64,000 bases of DNA from Rhynochetos jubatus. Taxonomy: Eukaryota; Chordata; Aves; Eurypygiformes; Rhynochetidae. Each line of letters begins with the position of its first letter. The stretch's first letter is position 1. This document shows positions 13,155-27,420 of this stretch, one piece after another. Under the pieces are notes generated by a model. The model was not told the origin of the DNA and ran no database searches. It saw only the letters and a list, made by a program, of their open reading frames with translations. The translations under genes and the position numbers were made by a program. Where the stretch lies: contig CM050652.1 in NCBI GenBank assembly GCA_027574665.1, positions 2,460,589 to 2,524,588 on the forward strand, in the 5' to 3' direction.

Positions 13155-16100
13155 ATCCGCTCTTCTAGCTCCCAGAGAAGAGATGTTGCAATTTTTTCGG
13201 GCCTCAAGCAGATGTATCTCTTTATTTCAGATCTCTATCCCCACTCAACAGGAGAAAATAAAATTATTCTCCACTTTTTTCTTTGTAGTTGCAGCACCTG
13301 AAATAGGATAAGCACCTTTTGTCAGACAAAGGTAAAGGCCAAGCTACAGTGGGCGACTTTTTGTTAAATTCTTAAATTGGATCCTCTAGTTACAAAAATG
13401 GTCTTCAAAATAAAGCCTGTCACTAGACAAATGATTCTTACCTGCAGGATACCAAATGAAACTAAGGTGCACAGATGGCACAGCTCCATTTACACACAGC
13501 TCTGTATCGCAGGTTACCCCTGCCCCAAGCTCCACGTGTCAGCGCAAACACAAAGCCCCTTGGGCTGAAGCTCAATAGTTCAGACACACAAACGTATGAA
13601 CCGGTCATTATTTCTGGATGAAAAACGTAGGCTATGAGAAAGGATCAAGGTCCTGATGATTATTAATAAGAAAGAATATATAGCATTTAACTAGAGCACA
13701 AAGCAAGATAAGCCCTAAAGGAATTATATGAACTTTTATAGGTGAAACAAGTTCCTAAAACAACAAGAGGGAGAAAAAAGAGCTGTAAATATTTGCAGTA
13801 AAAACCACCATGGCTTTTATCTTTAATACGCTATTCTATATTCCAGACAGGCTCTAAGAGAATATACCGTAGTAAGGCACTGTGTAATTACAGACACAAC
13901 GTAACAGCAGAGATAAGTGCTCAATCTGGTATGGTTAATGCAATAATGCCAAACCCGTCTATTGAAGCTAAAAATTATAACCTGACATCTGTGTTTGCAA
14001 TAGGAACGCAACCGGGTATTCAGGCACAGCGCACCTCCTTATCGCACCTCTAAATAAACATTTGACTTCCTGCCGTTATCAAGGAAGCTGACAAAGTAAG
14101 GAGAGGCTTTTTGTCGAGCTGCTTTTCCCTCCAGAAATGCCCAACACGGCACCGAGCTCCTCAGTGAGGGATAACGGACACGCAGTAACGCCACCAGAAT
14201 CGTCAGGTGTTTACACGGAAGCGTATCTTGCAATACATCGTCCCCTCTTTACATACACATGCGCCAGCTATTACCACTAATAGAGTCCTAAGTGCTTCTC
14301 TTCCAGGGAGCTAATTAGAAAGCAAAAGGTTGCAAGAAATACCCTGGTATCCGGATTCTGAGGTGAGAGCTGCGCTTGCCTCAACCATTAGGTATTTCTT
14401 GGTCGGAGAAGGGAATAATTTAAGGTTGCTGTTGGTGAATTATTTAATTTGTGCTTTCTATATCTCAATATTTCGCCTACAAATTAACTAATAAGATAAA
14501 TAAAGATAGAAACAATGCACAGAATGATACAGCTTCTTATTCCAGCAACAGGAGGTTGCTTCCTGTACGCTGCAGGCTAATTTAGGTGTTGGAAGATTTT
14601 TTTCTCCCTCTTCTCCTCAATACCAATAAATCTCACAATTAAGGAATTTCTCTTTTGCTTATAAACCCTGATCTCCAAAAAGCCTGCTTTAGGTACTTCA
14701 ATATTAAGAGCACAGACATCAAAACCAAGCTGCAGGCACAATTTCATATTCAATACAGAGGCTCCTGATGAGGTTTCTCGAGACATGCTCTATTATAAGC
14801 CCAGTTTCAGCACACCTAAAGCCTTCTGGAAGATGTTTCAAAGGGCACTTTATGCTGATGCTATGACCAGTTTTACCGTGTTAACAGGACCATTTGCCCA
14901 ACGAAGGGACATCCAAATGACCCAAGGGCACAGCATGTTTCTTGGCTGGGACATTTAGTTTACAAGACTGAGCACTGTCTTCCCTAACTCAATCTTGCAT
15001 ACTCATCTTTCCAGCTGTAAAATTTCCCATGTGCCCAATACCGTAACAGTGTGGATTTTCCAAATGCTAGTTTTACTCAAATACGACTCTATTTTAGGAT
15101 TCTGCAAGGTCAGCGAGAAACTGCATGGTCCTCCTGGGGTGAAATACTGAACACAGATGAAAAACAGGGACATTTCCAGATGAAGTGGGTTTGTATTGCT
15201 TTTTGCAACGTAATTATCTTTAAAATGCAGTAACGCCCTTCTGGGCACAGGCACCCCAAGAACTATTGAACAACATGGTCCCTGAGCTATCATAGGCTAG
15301 ATTTCACCAAATATCTGGTGAAGATAACTAGAGGTAAATTCTTACATTTCCACAGCAGCTAAAAAGGCGCTGAGGCTTATTTCCCATGGCTGGCAACTGA
15401 GCCCAGGCATGATGATATCCTATAGCCACACACTGGGCACGTGCTTCTTCTGTACTTAACCTGGGGTCGTGCCAAATTGGCATCTTACCTTGCTGAGGGA
15501 AAAGCACTGCGTGCACTATAAACCAATTATTACTGGAATTACAGCTTTTCCACATAATATCAACATATCTCCCATTATGAAAGAAATACATAGTTAGAGT
15601 CTAGGGAAGAGGCCATTTGAAATCACTTACATATTCATTAAGCAGACAAAGAAAGTGCCATTTGTTACATTTGTTCACACATTTCTAGATGCCATTGAGG
15701 TACAGTGAATACAGTACTTATGCAAGGGATCTCATCCAATAACTACTGATGACAATTAAGTCAAACACAACCACATGATCAGTGCAATTAAAATTCCCAA
15801 AGAGGAGCACAGATGCACTCTAAGCCCCCAATCACTTAGAATATTTTTGATATTATGTAAAAGAATCCAGCTACTGAGCATCAAGTCTTTGCTATTATAC
15901 TATTAAGTAATTACAATGAAATATGAAAACACTAATGAGATCTTCAGTGAGTATTTGCTGTACCCAGTATTTAGAGAAAAAAGAATCAGCCTGGGTTTCT
16001 CCAGCAAACCTGGAAAAACCTCCTTCAAGCAGCTGCAGAAGTTTTATAGGGAGAAAAACCATAGTAAAATCTGGTTTGAACAAGTTGTCCCCATTTGTGG

Positions 16101-19100
16101 TGACTGCATGGCTCCAGAGACTGGCAATGGAAGCGTGACAATTTGGGAAACCGATCTATAGGGCACAAATTTAAATTCAGACATCAGTATGCATATGCAA
16201 GTAAGTAACCGCAAACGCCACTTGGAACACGGAGCTTGGTTACCTTCCCCGTCCTCTTCTCCTTACAAAATTAGATACACGTGTGGCATATTAGTAACTA
16301 AAGAGTGGCCAATCTTTGTTCGGTGTATTCAAATGATGAGTTCTCGGGAAAGAAAGCTTCACGTGCGCACTCCTCTCCCAAAACCAGCCAACTGATCCGA
16401 TCCCAATCACCACTGGAGAGGCAAAACCAAGAGGATCCTGGGAGAGTATTAGACATTTGCTGAAACTGGGAACCCACTGATGAAAAGGGACCAGTTGTCA
16501 TAAGGAAAAAGGCATCTCAAAGTTTAGGAGGAGTTTGGGTAGGAACTGAAAAGTATCCACAGAATAGACACCACCTGCAGAGACCAGTCCTGGGACTCCT
16601 GAAAAATCCTAACACCAAGTACTCCAGGGAATAGTGATGTAAAGAAATGTGTCTCATTTTGCCTAAAAGCTTATTCTTTGGTGATGGTTAATATGGAAAG
16701 AACAGACTTTAAACCCTTCTGAAGCACCTTTCTTGCTGCTTCAACTACCCTGTGCCCTTACAGAAACAGCTTGCAAGCTCAGATCATTCAAGTATCTAAA
16801 ATACCAGTGAAAGGACTGAGGCAATGCTACTGGCAAATTTACAGGGTTCAGAAGTAACCTTTGTGGCCTGGGACCCCACAGTCCAACCTTCACCTTTGTA
16901 TAATGAAACAGCCTTACCCAGGACACGTCCCAGAGAAATGCCATCACAACTGACGACATGGGTCACCCCACGGAGCCTGTGCACATCACACCATCATTAC
17001 CTGGCCAGAGAGATACTCGGGTACAGTTTGAGGGGAAGGTACAGTTTTCTCAGTGTTATTTTGCTCATTGCATCATTTTTCCATGAATGCATCCAAGTTC
17101 AGACCTCTGAAGTCAGGTAAACTGGGCAAACAACCAAACAAGCTCCTGTTAAAGATGTATCCAACATGCACACCATGTCCTCCTACGACTTCTTCATCTG
17201 ATGGACATGTAACAGAATTAAAACAATGAGGTTCCTCTCCTGTACTCCAAAAATGCCACCACCTCACCTCTCTAGTCACCTGAAAGAACATGGGCACAAC
17301 AAGGAAGAGAGAAAGCAGAATTTCTCCTATCCTAAGGCGATGAGGTTCATTTGCATTTGGTGCACTGGCCAGACCCTTACAGGTCATACTGGCCTTGATC
17401 CGGCGAGCTGCTATGGAAAGAAAAAGGCCAAACAAGAAGTGAAAGGGGGCGGGTACAAGAGTCCAGATTTTGAGTCAATCAACAGCAGAACAGGGACATT
17501 TCTACACGAGTTATCGGTGCCAGGTCTCTGCACCGTAACACGTGTAAAAGCAGCCGTCAACCTGCTGTCCCAAACCATTCACTGCCATACACACAGGCAG
17601 CCACGCACTCCGGAACGGACAGCTCTGTTCAAGCTCCAAAAACAACAACAAAGACCCCAGAGATTAGAGATTTAAAGGCCCATTGACAGGAGGCTTCAAT
17701 GCTCCAGTGCTTCTCATGGGCATTCCCTTTCGCCATCTCCAGCTTCCATAAAAATACCCTTTTCCCTATCCATCTCCTCACATTATTACTGGATGCAAAA
17801 CCTTCGTCCGTGATACTCTCCTCACCTGAAGAACACCCATATCTCTGTTTTCTATTAATAAAATATTCTAATACCGTACATGATCTATTAAGAAAAAACT
17901 TCAAACGACAATTTATGCACTTAGCCCAAAGAGCCCTTCAGAAACTGTTAGCCTTTGTGTCTTCAGGACTCTAAATCACATCACTTGATTGATTAAAGTT
18001 ACGTCTTTATTCGGCAGAAGGGAATCGCCTTCTCAGCACACATTTCTCTCTCTAGAAAAGGCAGGGTATCATGGATATACGAAAGCTGTTGCCATTTCTT
18101 TCTGCAGCTATTTCATACACAAACATACAGGAGAGCGACCCCACACCTTCAATTCATATGTCGGACAAAATGATTAGCAGCTAACAAAATCGAATGTGTA
18201 ATATTTTAATCCTTTAATTAGGTAAGAATTACTTTCTTCCCAACAGTTCTTCCTTATTAGGAAAAACTCAAGACATCTACAGATCCTCCAACTGTTATTC
18301 AAACTCTAAGCCACTAAAGTCTTTCAAGCATCTGGCGTGCTTTATGCTCTGTGGCAGTTCCGTTAGCTTCGAATTGAATGATTTATTACCATATAACCTA
18401 AGCCTCTGATGAGATTATGCTGCCAATTTGTGCCTTCTTTGCGAAGAGAGGTCTCCTCAAACCTGGGCTTTGGACTGAACGTGGTGAATCTCAATTAAAG
18501 GGTGACCTTTACAAGACAAGGGAAATGTTAATTCATGCTCACCTAAATGGCTTTAACCCTACTTGAAAGCAGGGCTTTCTAAAGCTGCCCACTACTCTGT
18601 CACTGTAAAGTTTCATTTCAACAATATCAAGATAAAAAAACTCTTCAGTGTAAAAAAATATATATATCCATCCGTCAAAGCCAAAGGAGAAAATCCCAAT
18701 GCTAATACAGCTGTCCCTGGAGCATTTTTTACACTACTTGAAAAACAATGAATTCGCATTTTTAAGGGACTTCAAATACAGATTAGAGGCATTCGAATGA
18801 CAGGGCCAGAGATCAAACACTTCTTTACCCACAGAACAGGTACAAGACAAGGCAAGAGCAACAGCTACTGCCTCCACGCTCACCCTTAAAAAAAAAAAAA
18901 AGCAATGTTTCAGCATCCTATTTAGGGTCTTGCTAATTAAGTTGGTGAAAACAATGAAATTGCAGACAAGGAAACAAGAATTTGACCTGTATTAATGGAT
19001 CTGGACAAATTTCAATATGAAAAGTAAGAACTTGCTGAAAAATCCAAATGTCAGCAAGATTTCAACATAAAACGTAAGTACCTAGGAGCATCTTCGGACC

Positions 19101-19682
19101 CTACACATTTAACAGGCCAGATTTTAAAATAAATAATAGATACGCATACACAGTGTCATCACAGTAATTTTAAGGTAAAGTGATCATACTAGAAAATACA
19201 TATTTTGTATAAATCTCTTTCAAGAAGCATATATGCTCTTGAGGGATATGTATTGCAGTTTTGGCTAACCTGGTCACTACAAATCCCAAAAAAACCCAGG
19301 ATTAACTGTCTAACCTTTGCCAGGTTCAATTCTGACCCGGCTAACTGTCTTCAGCTAATCCACACCCCCACTGGAGGGTTTTAGTCTTCGTTTTACAACC
19401 CAATATGGTGTTACTTGGCAACTGCCCAACCCCAGTTCAAATGGCTGTAAGTTATTGTCATTAACAGAAGTGAAGGAATCCAAACCCGGGGTACCAAAGG
19501 CACACTGGAATGCCCTGGTAGAAACCAAAAACCCAATGTGGCAGTAACCTAAAAGCATTCCTTAAAAAGGTCAAGGAACTGTCTGCAGTAAATAACATCC
19601 TAAGGCGAGCCAGAGCTCAAAAATAGGATTTTGGCCTCAGGCAATTAAAATTTTAGAAGAGATAATGGCAGTGCTGTCCACT

Positions 19683-20478
19683 TGTGCTGGGTTCAGTCAG
19701 GAAAGGGCTAACTCCCTTTACCCTGGTTGCCAGGGAACTCTGTTGCTGGACAGTAAGTGAAAACATTGATAAGGCCTCAGCTGGTGCTGGGGATGGCCTG
19801 TACTGAACTCAAGGTCTTTTGTCTGCTTCGGATACTGTAGCTGACCCAGACTAACCAAGGAAGTATTTCATCCCATAGTACGTCATGTTCCGGTCTCTTT
19901 GGGTGGGGAAGGGGGTCCGGTAGCCATTACTCTCCCTTCTCTCTCTCTCCCTTACTCGTCTCTCCAGGCACTTGCTAATCCTCCCGCGTTAGCTGCTTTG
20001 CCAACTCCTGTGCTGGCTCGTTCGTGTGGGAGCTGGTGGATTGTTTTGGGTTTTCTGGCCGTGCTATCAGTGATAAGGTTTGCTCGGAATCTGCTGCGTA
20101 GGCTCCCGGGCTCCGGCCTTCAGGCCGCGGCTCTCGGGCTGCGATCGCTCTCAGGCTGGGGGTCTCGGGCTCTTGGGGTCTGATTTTCATCCCTCAACAT
20201 CTGGGTGTGCATTGGTCAGTGGATGGTGGGAAATTGTATCATATTGTATCATACTGTATATATTGTACTATATGTTTCATTTTCTACTATTTTAAGTATT
20301 TAGTATTAGTAGTACCTGTATGTATTGATTTAGATTTAATTAGTAAATAGTTCTTATCTCAATTTTACGGGCTCCCTTATTTCTTTTTCCTCTGATTCTT
20401 CCCCTCCACTGGAGGAGGAGAGGGGGATTTGTGAGAGCAGCTTCGTGGTATTTTGCTAGCCGGAGTTAAACCACGACA
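19683..20478 (+). mobile_element. Solo LTR of an avian endogenous retrovirus (ERVL-like), plus strand
   Basis: Complete 796-bp solo LTR. Seen: it starts TGTGCTGGGTTCAGTCAGG and ends GAGTTAAACCACGACA. It is flanked by a perfect 5-bp target-site duplication CCACT (19678-19682 and 20479-20483). A 5-bp duplication is typical of class III (ERVL) elements. The inside contains a CpG-rich stretch near 20.10-20.16 kb, a short tandem of ATTGTATCAT units near 20.23-20.26 kb with a TATATA motif around 20257, and a 3' part (CTTATCTCAA, then CTCTGATTCTTCCCC) that resembles the 3' part of the other LTR at 31.66 kb. No gag, pol or env sequence adjoins it, so the internal region was lost by LTR-LTR recombination. 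The open frame at 19899-20183 lies inside the LTR and is not taken as a gene. Confidence 0.9.
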
Positions 20479-23400
20479 CCACTTAATACCCTACAGACCC
20501 TTTTCCACTCTTTCAGGTGGTAGCAGCCCACTTCACTTCCACCAGTGCAGCAATGAACATTCCTCAAAGCAAAGCAGATTGTCAGAAACCAGACCTGCTC
20601 TCACCAAACTGAGAGAATCCTGAACAGCAAGACAGAACAGTTTTAAATAAGTGGTTTACTAGTGAACTTGACACAAAAGCAGAAATTCCAGGAGAGTGTG
20701 AAGCTCTCCTACAGAGGGAAAGGAGGAGCACATTATTTCAGACCACAGTTCAACTGTATCACAGTAATTTTATTGCTGGCTCTACTGATGAAATGTTTCC
20801 ACTGTCCTTCTGCAAAGCAAAGAATGATTTATCTGTTCCAGCCTGGGACACATCTTATGCGCTGCCGTAGCGCGGTCGGCTGCCCGGCACAGCTCAGCCC
20901 AGCCAGCTTTGCACTGGAGGATACAAGGGAAAAAGGAGAGGAGATGCTCTCCAGGTCAGGTAAGTCCCATTACAGAGATGCTTCCTTTTATTCACATCAC
21001 AATGGTCACTTAGGTTAGGTTACACTCAACTAGAAATTAAACATATGAAAACATACAGAGTGATTTTAATCCATACCAGGACTTGTACATCTCGCTGAAC
21101 CAAGCTGAGATGGCTCAGTACCTCTGACAGCCTAGTCCTCCTGAAAAAAACCTCAAGGAATTGATACAAAACAGGATATTAGAGTTCACAGGCATAAGCA
21201 TTTCCTACCTATTCTGTTTTAATGTGCATAATACGAGATAATTCCACAACGTCTGTGTAAATAATTCACCACAAAGCCCTCAAATTCTTTAATAATCCAA
21301 AACTCAAAGCTGAAAAAAAGTTGTAAATAAGTACCTTGAAAAAAATCAACAATTGCTTTCCCAACAAGGAAGCAGACAGATTGTTTTCCCAACAGAAAAC
21401 CTGAGAATCTCTTTGCCCAGAACTGTGACAACACAACCCAGACTTGGCTGGAGCAGCCTCCCAGCAATATCAGTAAGACTGAAGCATCCACCTGGGGGTA
21501 TTTTACAAACTGAGTACTTTTTTCAGCATCCTTACTCATACCAACAGGGGAGCCAAGCTTGACACTAGTAGTAGAGTCATGAAGATGGAAAACCCAAGCT
21601 GATGACCGAACTCATAACTGATTCCATCATCTTTCATTTTCAGTCTCTATTTGAGAAGCTCCTACTGATACACCACTTTGATGCCCTGTTATTTTGGGGG
21701 TTTGTATGAAAAAAGGAACCAAGTGGCATCTGTCAATCTGTCTAGTAGATTACTAGAGGTGCTTGGGATCTGAAGTGAGGAGAACAGTGTGTGGGGCCAA
21801 AGACTAAAGCAAGAGGAGCTTGAAGGCAAGACCAAGGCCTTATTCAGAAGCCCTGAACAGAGTCCCAATACCGAATACCGAAGGTTGCCATGGCTGAAGG
21901 CTGCAGTGCATTGCCAAGGCCACCTCAGGGAGCAAAGCACAACTTGGCAAAGCTGCCAAGCTTGCGTGAGGTCCAACCTGTGAAGATAAATTGAAGCTGC
22001 AAGCTAGGAGTGAGCTGCCTTAAAAAAGGATGCTTCCAAAAAGGATGCAATAGCCATCAAGAACGCAGCTAACGTGGGTGCGAGCAACAATTACCTCCAC
22101 AACATTTGCTTTCATGAACAATTCTGCCCACAAATAAGAAGTAATAAGAAGAATTGTACGGCCATTTCAAAAAGCAGCCAGATGATGGCTGATTTCCCAC
22201 CCTCTGGCGGAGATGGTAACTGGCACTCGTGGTAGTCAGCAAGTTCCGATTGGCTATCACAAATGACTCGCACTGCCTTAGCCTGCTCCAAGGCCCCGAC
22301 ACAAGCCAACAAAGATATTTCACAGCCCAAGCCTGACTTGCAACACCTTACATCTCCCTGAGAAGAGTTAAGTGGGAGATATAAACCGCCTCCAAACCCT
22401 TAAGTGTTCTCCAGAAGCGACAGAGATGCCCTGCTTCTTTTTCACAGACCCCAAAGGTGGTCAAGGTCAGGCTTTGATAAGCACTAATATACGGTCTCGG
22501 ACATCAGCAACGGACCACAGAAAATACGTTCAAAAACACACGTGCCACACACTCGTTTAAAAGAAGTGAGGCAAAGTGGTGTGTCTTAAAATGATTGCAT
22601 TGCCTCCTTCCCCCGAATATAAATATTTTGAATATTAAAAAGCAGTGTTTTGAGAATCCTGCATCGACTGGAAAACGCAGAGTAACCCCGTGAAAGCCAT
22701 GAAAACCTGTTGCTGTAAACCAATTCCAAAGCGTGCTCTAACGCCAAGAGGAGGAAAGCTCTCTGCACAGCGAGGAGGCCACTAACAAAGCAAATGATCT
22801 CTCCTGTTTCCATTTTTAGGTATCTCCCTCCTCTTTTTGCCTCCCTCTGAATTCAACGTAGCTTTAATAACAATCTCAGAGGCAAAATCAAGAAACAAAT
22901 TATTTTCTTACACATAATCCCCCTTTCGCTGTCAAGTGCCTGACCCCAGTTTGATAATCTCATTTCCTGAGAATCAAAATGCTGGAAATTTAAGCTTCCT
23001 AGAGTGTTAATTGCGGCCCTGCTCCATTGCTAATCAAAAAATTGGATGTTTTGCATGAAAATGCTGCTCTAATTAATTCTCAGTCATAAAGCGCCCCGGT
23101 TTTAATAACCCCTCCTTGATTGGATAGCCTTTGAAGAGACAGTGCAGCTAATCCGCTAAACCAGAAAAAACACACGCAGAGGAAATAATAAGTGGGCTTA
23201 CAAGGTCTGAACGAGATGATTGCATTAATACTGTCAAACCACAAAAAAGCGATTCTCTCCCCTCTCCTCCCTCCCCAAGCTCAAAGCAAGCTGTGATCCT
23301 GCGCATCACAGGGAGACAAAAGCAGCTGCGTGACAGGAGGTTCATAACATCAAATCTTCTCCCCCTCCTTAGCGTAACCAACTTGCTGATTCTTCAACGG

Positions 23401-25660
23401 GTTATTCCCCATCCGTTTCTAGCGGGTGTTTTTAACCAGGACTGTCCACTTGTCACAACGTCTCCTTTAACCAGACAAGAATTATATTGCTTCCCGCCCC
23501 CCCATTGCCTCTGACTGACAACATATTATCATACACATCTCTAAGAGGTGCTGAACCGAATTTTCATTATCCAAAACGTCAAGATTCGTTTTTGTCACTG
23601 GCAAACACAGCTGGCTCCCTCCGGCAGCTCTTTGGTGAATCCAAATGGAACAAGGCACCTACAAATAACTGCATTTTCCCCAGACCTGGCCTTACATTGT
23701 GCCCTTGTCATATCAGATACCAATTGCCTCCGCTGCTATTTCTTGGCATCAAAATCTTAATTAGCAGAGTTTGTCTTTGATTTCCTTAATTACTTAAAAC
23801 CGTATGGTATGCAATTTTCAGGCTTGGACTGAGAATAGATGAACAGCATAAAGGCGAGTAACCCAAAAGCCACTCCCAAATCTTAAATTTGTATTGTAGG
23901 GACATTTGATACTTTATCACCTGGACAACAAGAAAACACTCCTCAGACGATCTACTTTAAAGAAATAAGGTTAAAAAAAAATCCAGTATCTACAGTCTCA
24001 TTAGAGTAGACCTTTGTTTCACCATCAGATTTGCCAGAGCTGGACACGATACACCTTTAGTTTTGTAGTTCTCCTACCGAGGACCGTGCTCGAACCTTTA
24101 AACATGCAGAAGTTGGTTTACTCTAGGCACCATCAGTTATGCCTGAGCCATTCAGCCAAGATCCAAACTTCTGGTGACACCCGCTGTGACCCAGGAGACG
24201 AACACACGCCCGATACTGAGACATCCAGCTATGAAAGATGTTGCACATGGTAGCTGGCAAAAAGAAAATCTTATGCATGATATATATAGCTGAACTACTG
24301 GCCAACTTTGAGATATTTGAGTCTTGCATATTTAAAATCCATAAGAGACTCTTTCATTAGATTTTTTCTTTCATTTTGGAGTTTAAAAATTAAATTTATA
24401 TAATGCTCTGATACTCCCACCATGAGAAAAGTTTCTGTGAAGGAGTCCTGGGTATTTAAAATCACCTCTGACAAATTAAACATTAAGAAAAATGAATCAA
24501 AGGGAATTTTCTTAAAAAGCAAACCGAAGTGTCCTGCATCACAGGGATGTTCTGGACTAAAACTGCTCAAATAACTTCCTAAAGAAATATGGAATTTTTG
24601 CTGTTTCAGTTCAGCACACAAAATGTGCCTGCTAGTTGGGGAAATACTGCTTTGGGGCACGTATTTCAGTATCTGTCCTACTAAGGACATTCACTGTGAA
24701 GGCACTTTTTTTTACCCTGTTTGTACACAAGCACTGCCCTACCTCCCAGCGACAGTAAGGGCACCGACTCATCTGCAAGAGGCCCAAGTAGCAGAACCAA
24801 AGAAAAAAATATTCTCAGAAAGAAAAACAATGAAAATAAAACCCCCTCAAAGGCACAACTGACAACACAAGGGTATTTTCATTCTTCTTACACAACACAG
24901 AAGTACTTGGGGGCAGCGATTCCCCAAGGGGCACCACACAGCAGCATCCTCCTGAGCTCCCGCTGCCTCAGGGCTGCAAAGCCACCTTGCCCCAGCACGG
25001 CAGTACCCAAGCCCCTGTTTATACGAATATACATTAATACCACAACCTATTCAGACCCAACCAGCACAATCTAACAGAAAACTGAAGGGTGACTAGGATT
25101 CTGACTAATTCTGCTTCCATCGTCCTCCCCGGAACGACACATCCCACAGCTTCACAGCTACAATCCACATAAAATCCTACTCCGCAAAGACATGGAGAAG
25201 TTTAATTAATGCCGAAGTGCACTGAGCTTTCAGGGTGAAAGAAACAACTAGCCCAAATTTTAAGAGGTGCTGAGCAGCTGTGGAGTCCATTAACATCCCT
25301 GGGAACAGCAGCTGTTCGGGAGCACTTAGCATTTCATTCTTAAAAATGGCCCAGATGTACAACACCAGCCAAGCTGACCTTGGTATGAACCACCAGCGCC
25401 TGCACGCAGGCAGATAACGGAGGAGCCGGATGCTATTTTCCATGCTGATCAGCACCCTTGAGGCTCTTCAGATTTTCACAGCGTATAAAAATGTCTTTTC
25501 CCATTTCTACTGATAAACTAAACGGAGGCCACTGTTACCGTGAGCATAATATATGGCTACGTGAACTCCCCACGGCCACGGGACTTTGAAACAATACCCG
25601 ACGTATCTAGAAGGAGCCTACAACCAACACCACCTTTGACAAAGTAATGCTGTGCTCGAA

Positions 25661-25997
25661 ATGGCCAGCAGGTCGAGGGAGGGGATTGTCCCACTCTGCT
25701 CTGCTCTCATGAGACTTCACCTGCAGTTCTGCGTCCAGCTCTGGGGTTCCCAACATAAGAAGGATATAGACCGGTTGGAGCGAGTCCAGAGGAGGCCAAG
25801 AAGATGCCTCTGGGGAGGCACTGGGACAGGTTGCCCAGGGAAGCTGTGGATGCCCCATCCCTGGGAGTGTCCAAGGCCAGGCTGGATGAGGCTTGAAGCA
25901 ACCTGGTCTAGTGGAGGGTGTCCCTGCCCATGGCAGGGTGTTGGAACTGGGTGGTCTTTAAAGTCCCTTCAACCCAAACCATTCTATGATTCTATGA
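25661..25997 (+). mobile_element. CR1 LINE with internal deletion
   Basis: CR1 ORF2 segment (CTGCTCTCATGAGACTTCAC, then GGTTGGAGCGAGTCCAGAGG) ending near 25810, joined straight to GAGGCACTGGGACAGGTTGC and the 3' tail. About 250 bp present in the copy at 38390 is missing. The fused reading frame 25652-26143 is a by-product of the deletion. Confidence 0.94.
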
Positions 25998-27327
25998 AAT
26001 TATCAGTCAAGAGCGAGCAGCACGGGGCACGGCTGCTGGCGAGACATCCCGTGCCCTTGGAGCTCTCCTGCGCTGGGCCTTCCGAATCCTATGCCCTATC
26101 CACAAGTAAGAAAGAACACCAGGTCAGATTAAGCACCTTCTGAAATAAAGATTATATCCCCTAAGATTTCCATTTTCAGTTATGGCTCCTTTCACTTCTG
26201 TTGTTGGCTTGCATTTATTTGTTTTCTCCATTTTTTTAATTGACTCGCATCTCCAGAATCCAGCTCCTGCCACTGCCCCTTCGCCCCAGCCCCACACAAC
26301 ATAGACAGCTAAACCCCCTGGAAGACAGGTTTCTAGACACTCGTGCAAGGCAACTGGGCTGGCGAAGGCTGCCAGGTCACGTGAAAACTAATGCTTCCAG
26401 GTGTATACAATGCACGTACCATGGATGTCCCATGCTGAATACAATGAAATTAAACCCTTGGTTAGTGCTTTTGAAAAGCAGCACCAGAATACGCAATCAG
26501 AGGTGCACACATACTATCCAGAACTGTAGTGGTCTTTCTCTTTATTTTTACTTGTAGCCATGTTTTCCAGGTACCAATTACATTCAATTTAGTGAAAAAA
26601 AACCCTCCACAAGGCCCCTGTAGACCATCTCCTGCTGTACCATGCAGCCCTAGTGACACCCTCCTACCATCTACTGTCCCCTCCTGCAGCCCTTGACCTC
26701 CCTCAGCAGCAGGAAACCACATTTTAATTCTAGTCCCAAGAAATCACTGGTCATTGAAGGCAGCAACGCAGTGAAATAAGGTGCGCACATGGGATTCATT
26801 CCACCAGTCAGCAACAAGCAACCACCTCTGCAGTGAAGTACAGCAATAATTTAGCCTAGTTTTTGATAAAAATAAGAGTTATCTGACCTTCTGTCTGTCC
26901 AGCCAGCTGTCCCGTCCTCCCAACGACTGACCTGGGGAGTCAATCCCTGCCAAACGTGGCAGAGGCACAGATCTGAAAAGCAGCACGTTCTTAGAGGTTT
27001 TGGAAAACAGACAGCCGTGCAGACGAGAGCAGGATAAACGTGTGCCTCCACGGAAGGAAAAGCTGCAGTGAGGATGTGTTAGCTCTCCCGCCAGCAGGTT
27101 TCCTCCCATGGCACGGGGCTGGTTGTATGGTACGTAATTCTCTTGATCCAGCCACGGTGCATCCTGCTTTTTGCTTCATGCATGGTCTGGGGACATAGGC
27201 AGGCACTGGTGGGTGTCAGGAAGAGAGAAGTGAGGGAGTTCTACCTAGATTTACGTCTATTAGTCTATGTCTCAAACTATAAAATGGACTTTTATTCCCC
27301 ATCTCACAGTATTCTGTGGGGAAAGCA

Positions 27328-27420
27328 ATTATTGTCCTTACTTTTCACATGGGGATATGGAGGAGTAAGGAACAAAGTAACTTGCTCCAAAGCACTGTTT
27401 TGGCAAATTTGGACCTCCCA
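27328..27420 (-). repeat. MIR-like SINE fragment
   Basis: TTATTGTCCTTACTTTTCAC, then ATGGGGATATGGAGGAGTAAGG and AGTAACTTGCTCCAA follow antisense MIR (CCATTTTACAGATGAGGAAAC, then AAGTAACTTGCCCAAGG). Confidence 0.45.

Noticed and set aside
15328..15495. Minus-strand open segment between a TTTTCCCTCAG acceptor and a GTAAGA donor.
   Set aside because: Its phase does not fit the EXOC4 exon and the peptide is not EXOC4; treated as a chance exon-like signal.
17265..17280. A 12-nt micro-exon between CATGTTCTTTCAG and GTGAGG on the minus strand.
   Set aside because: No known EXOC4 micro-exon encodes VTRE, and the two flanking EXOC4 exons are already adjacent elsewhere.
17226..17675. 149-codon plus-strand open frame.
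   Set aside because: Antisense to EXOC4 intron with no recognisable domain or splice structure and low-complexity Lys/Gln-rich content; chance is sufficient.
25652..26143. 163-codon frame and similar frames at 34955-35413 and 54873-55454.
   Set aside because: They are decayed CR1 ORF2 text with deletions or frameshifts, not host genes.
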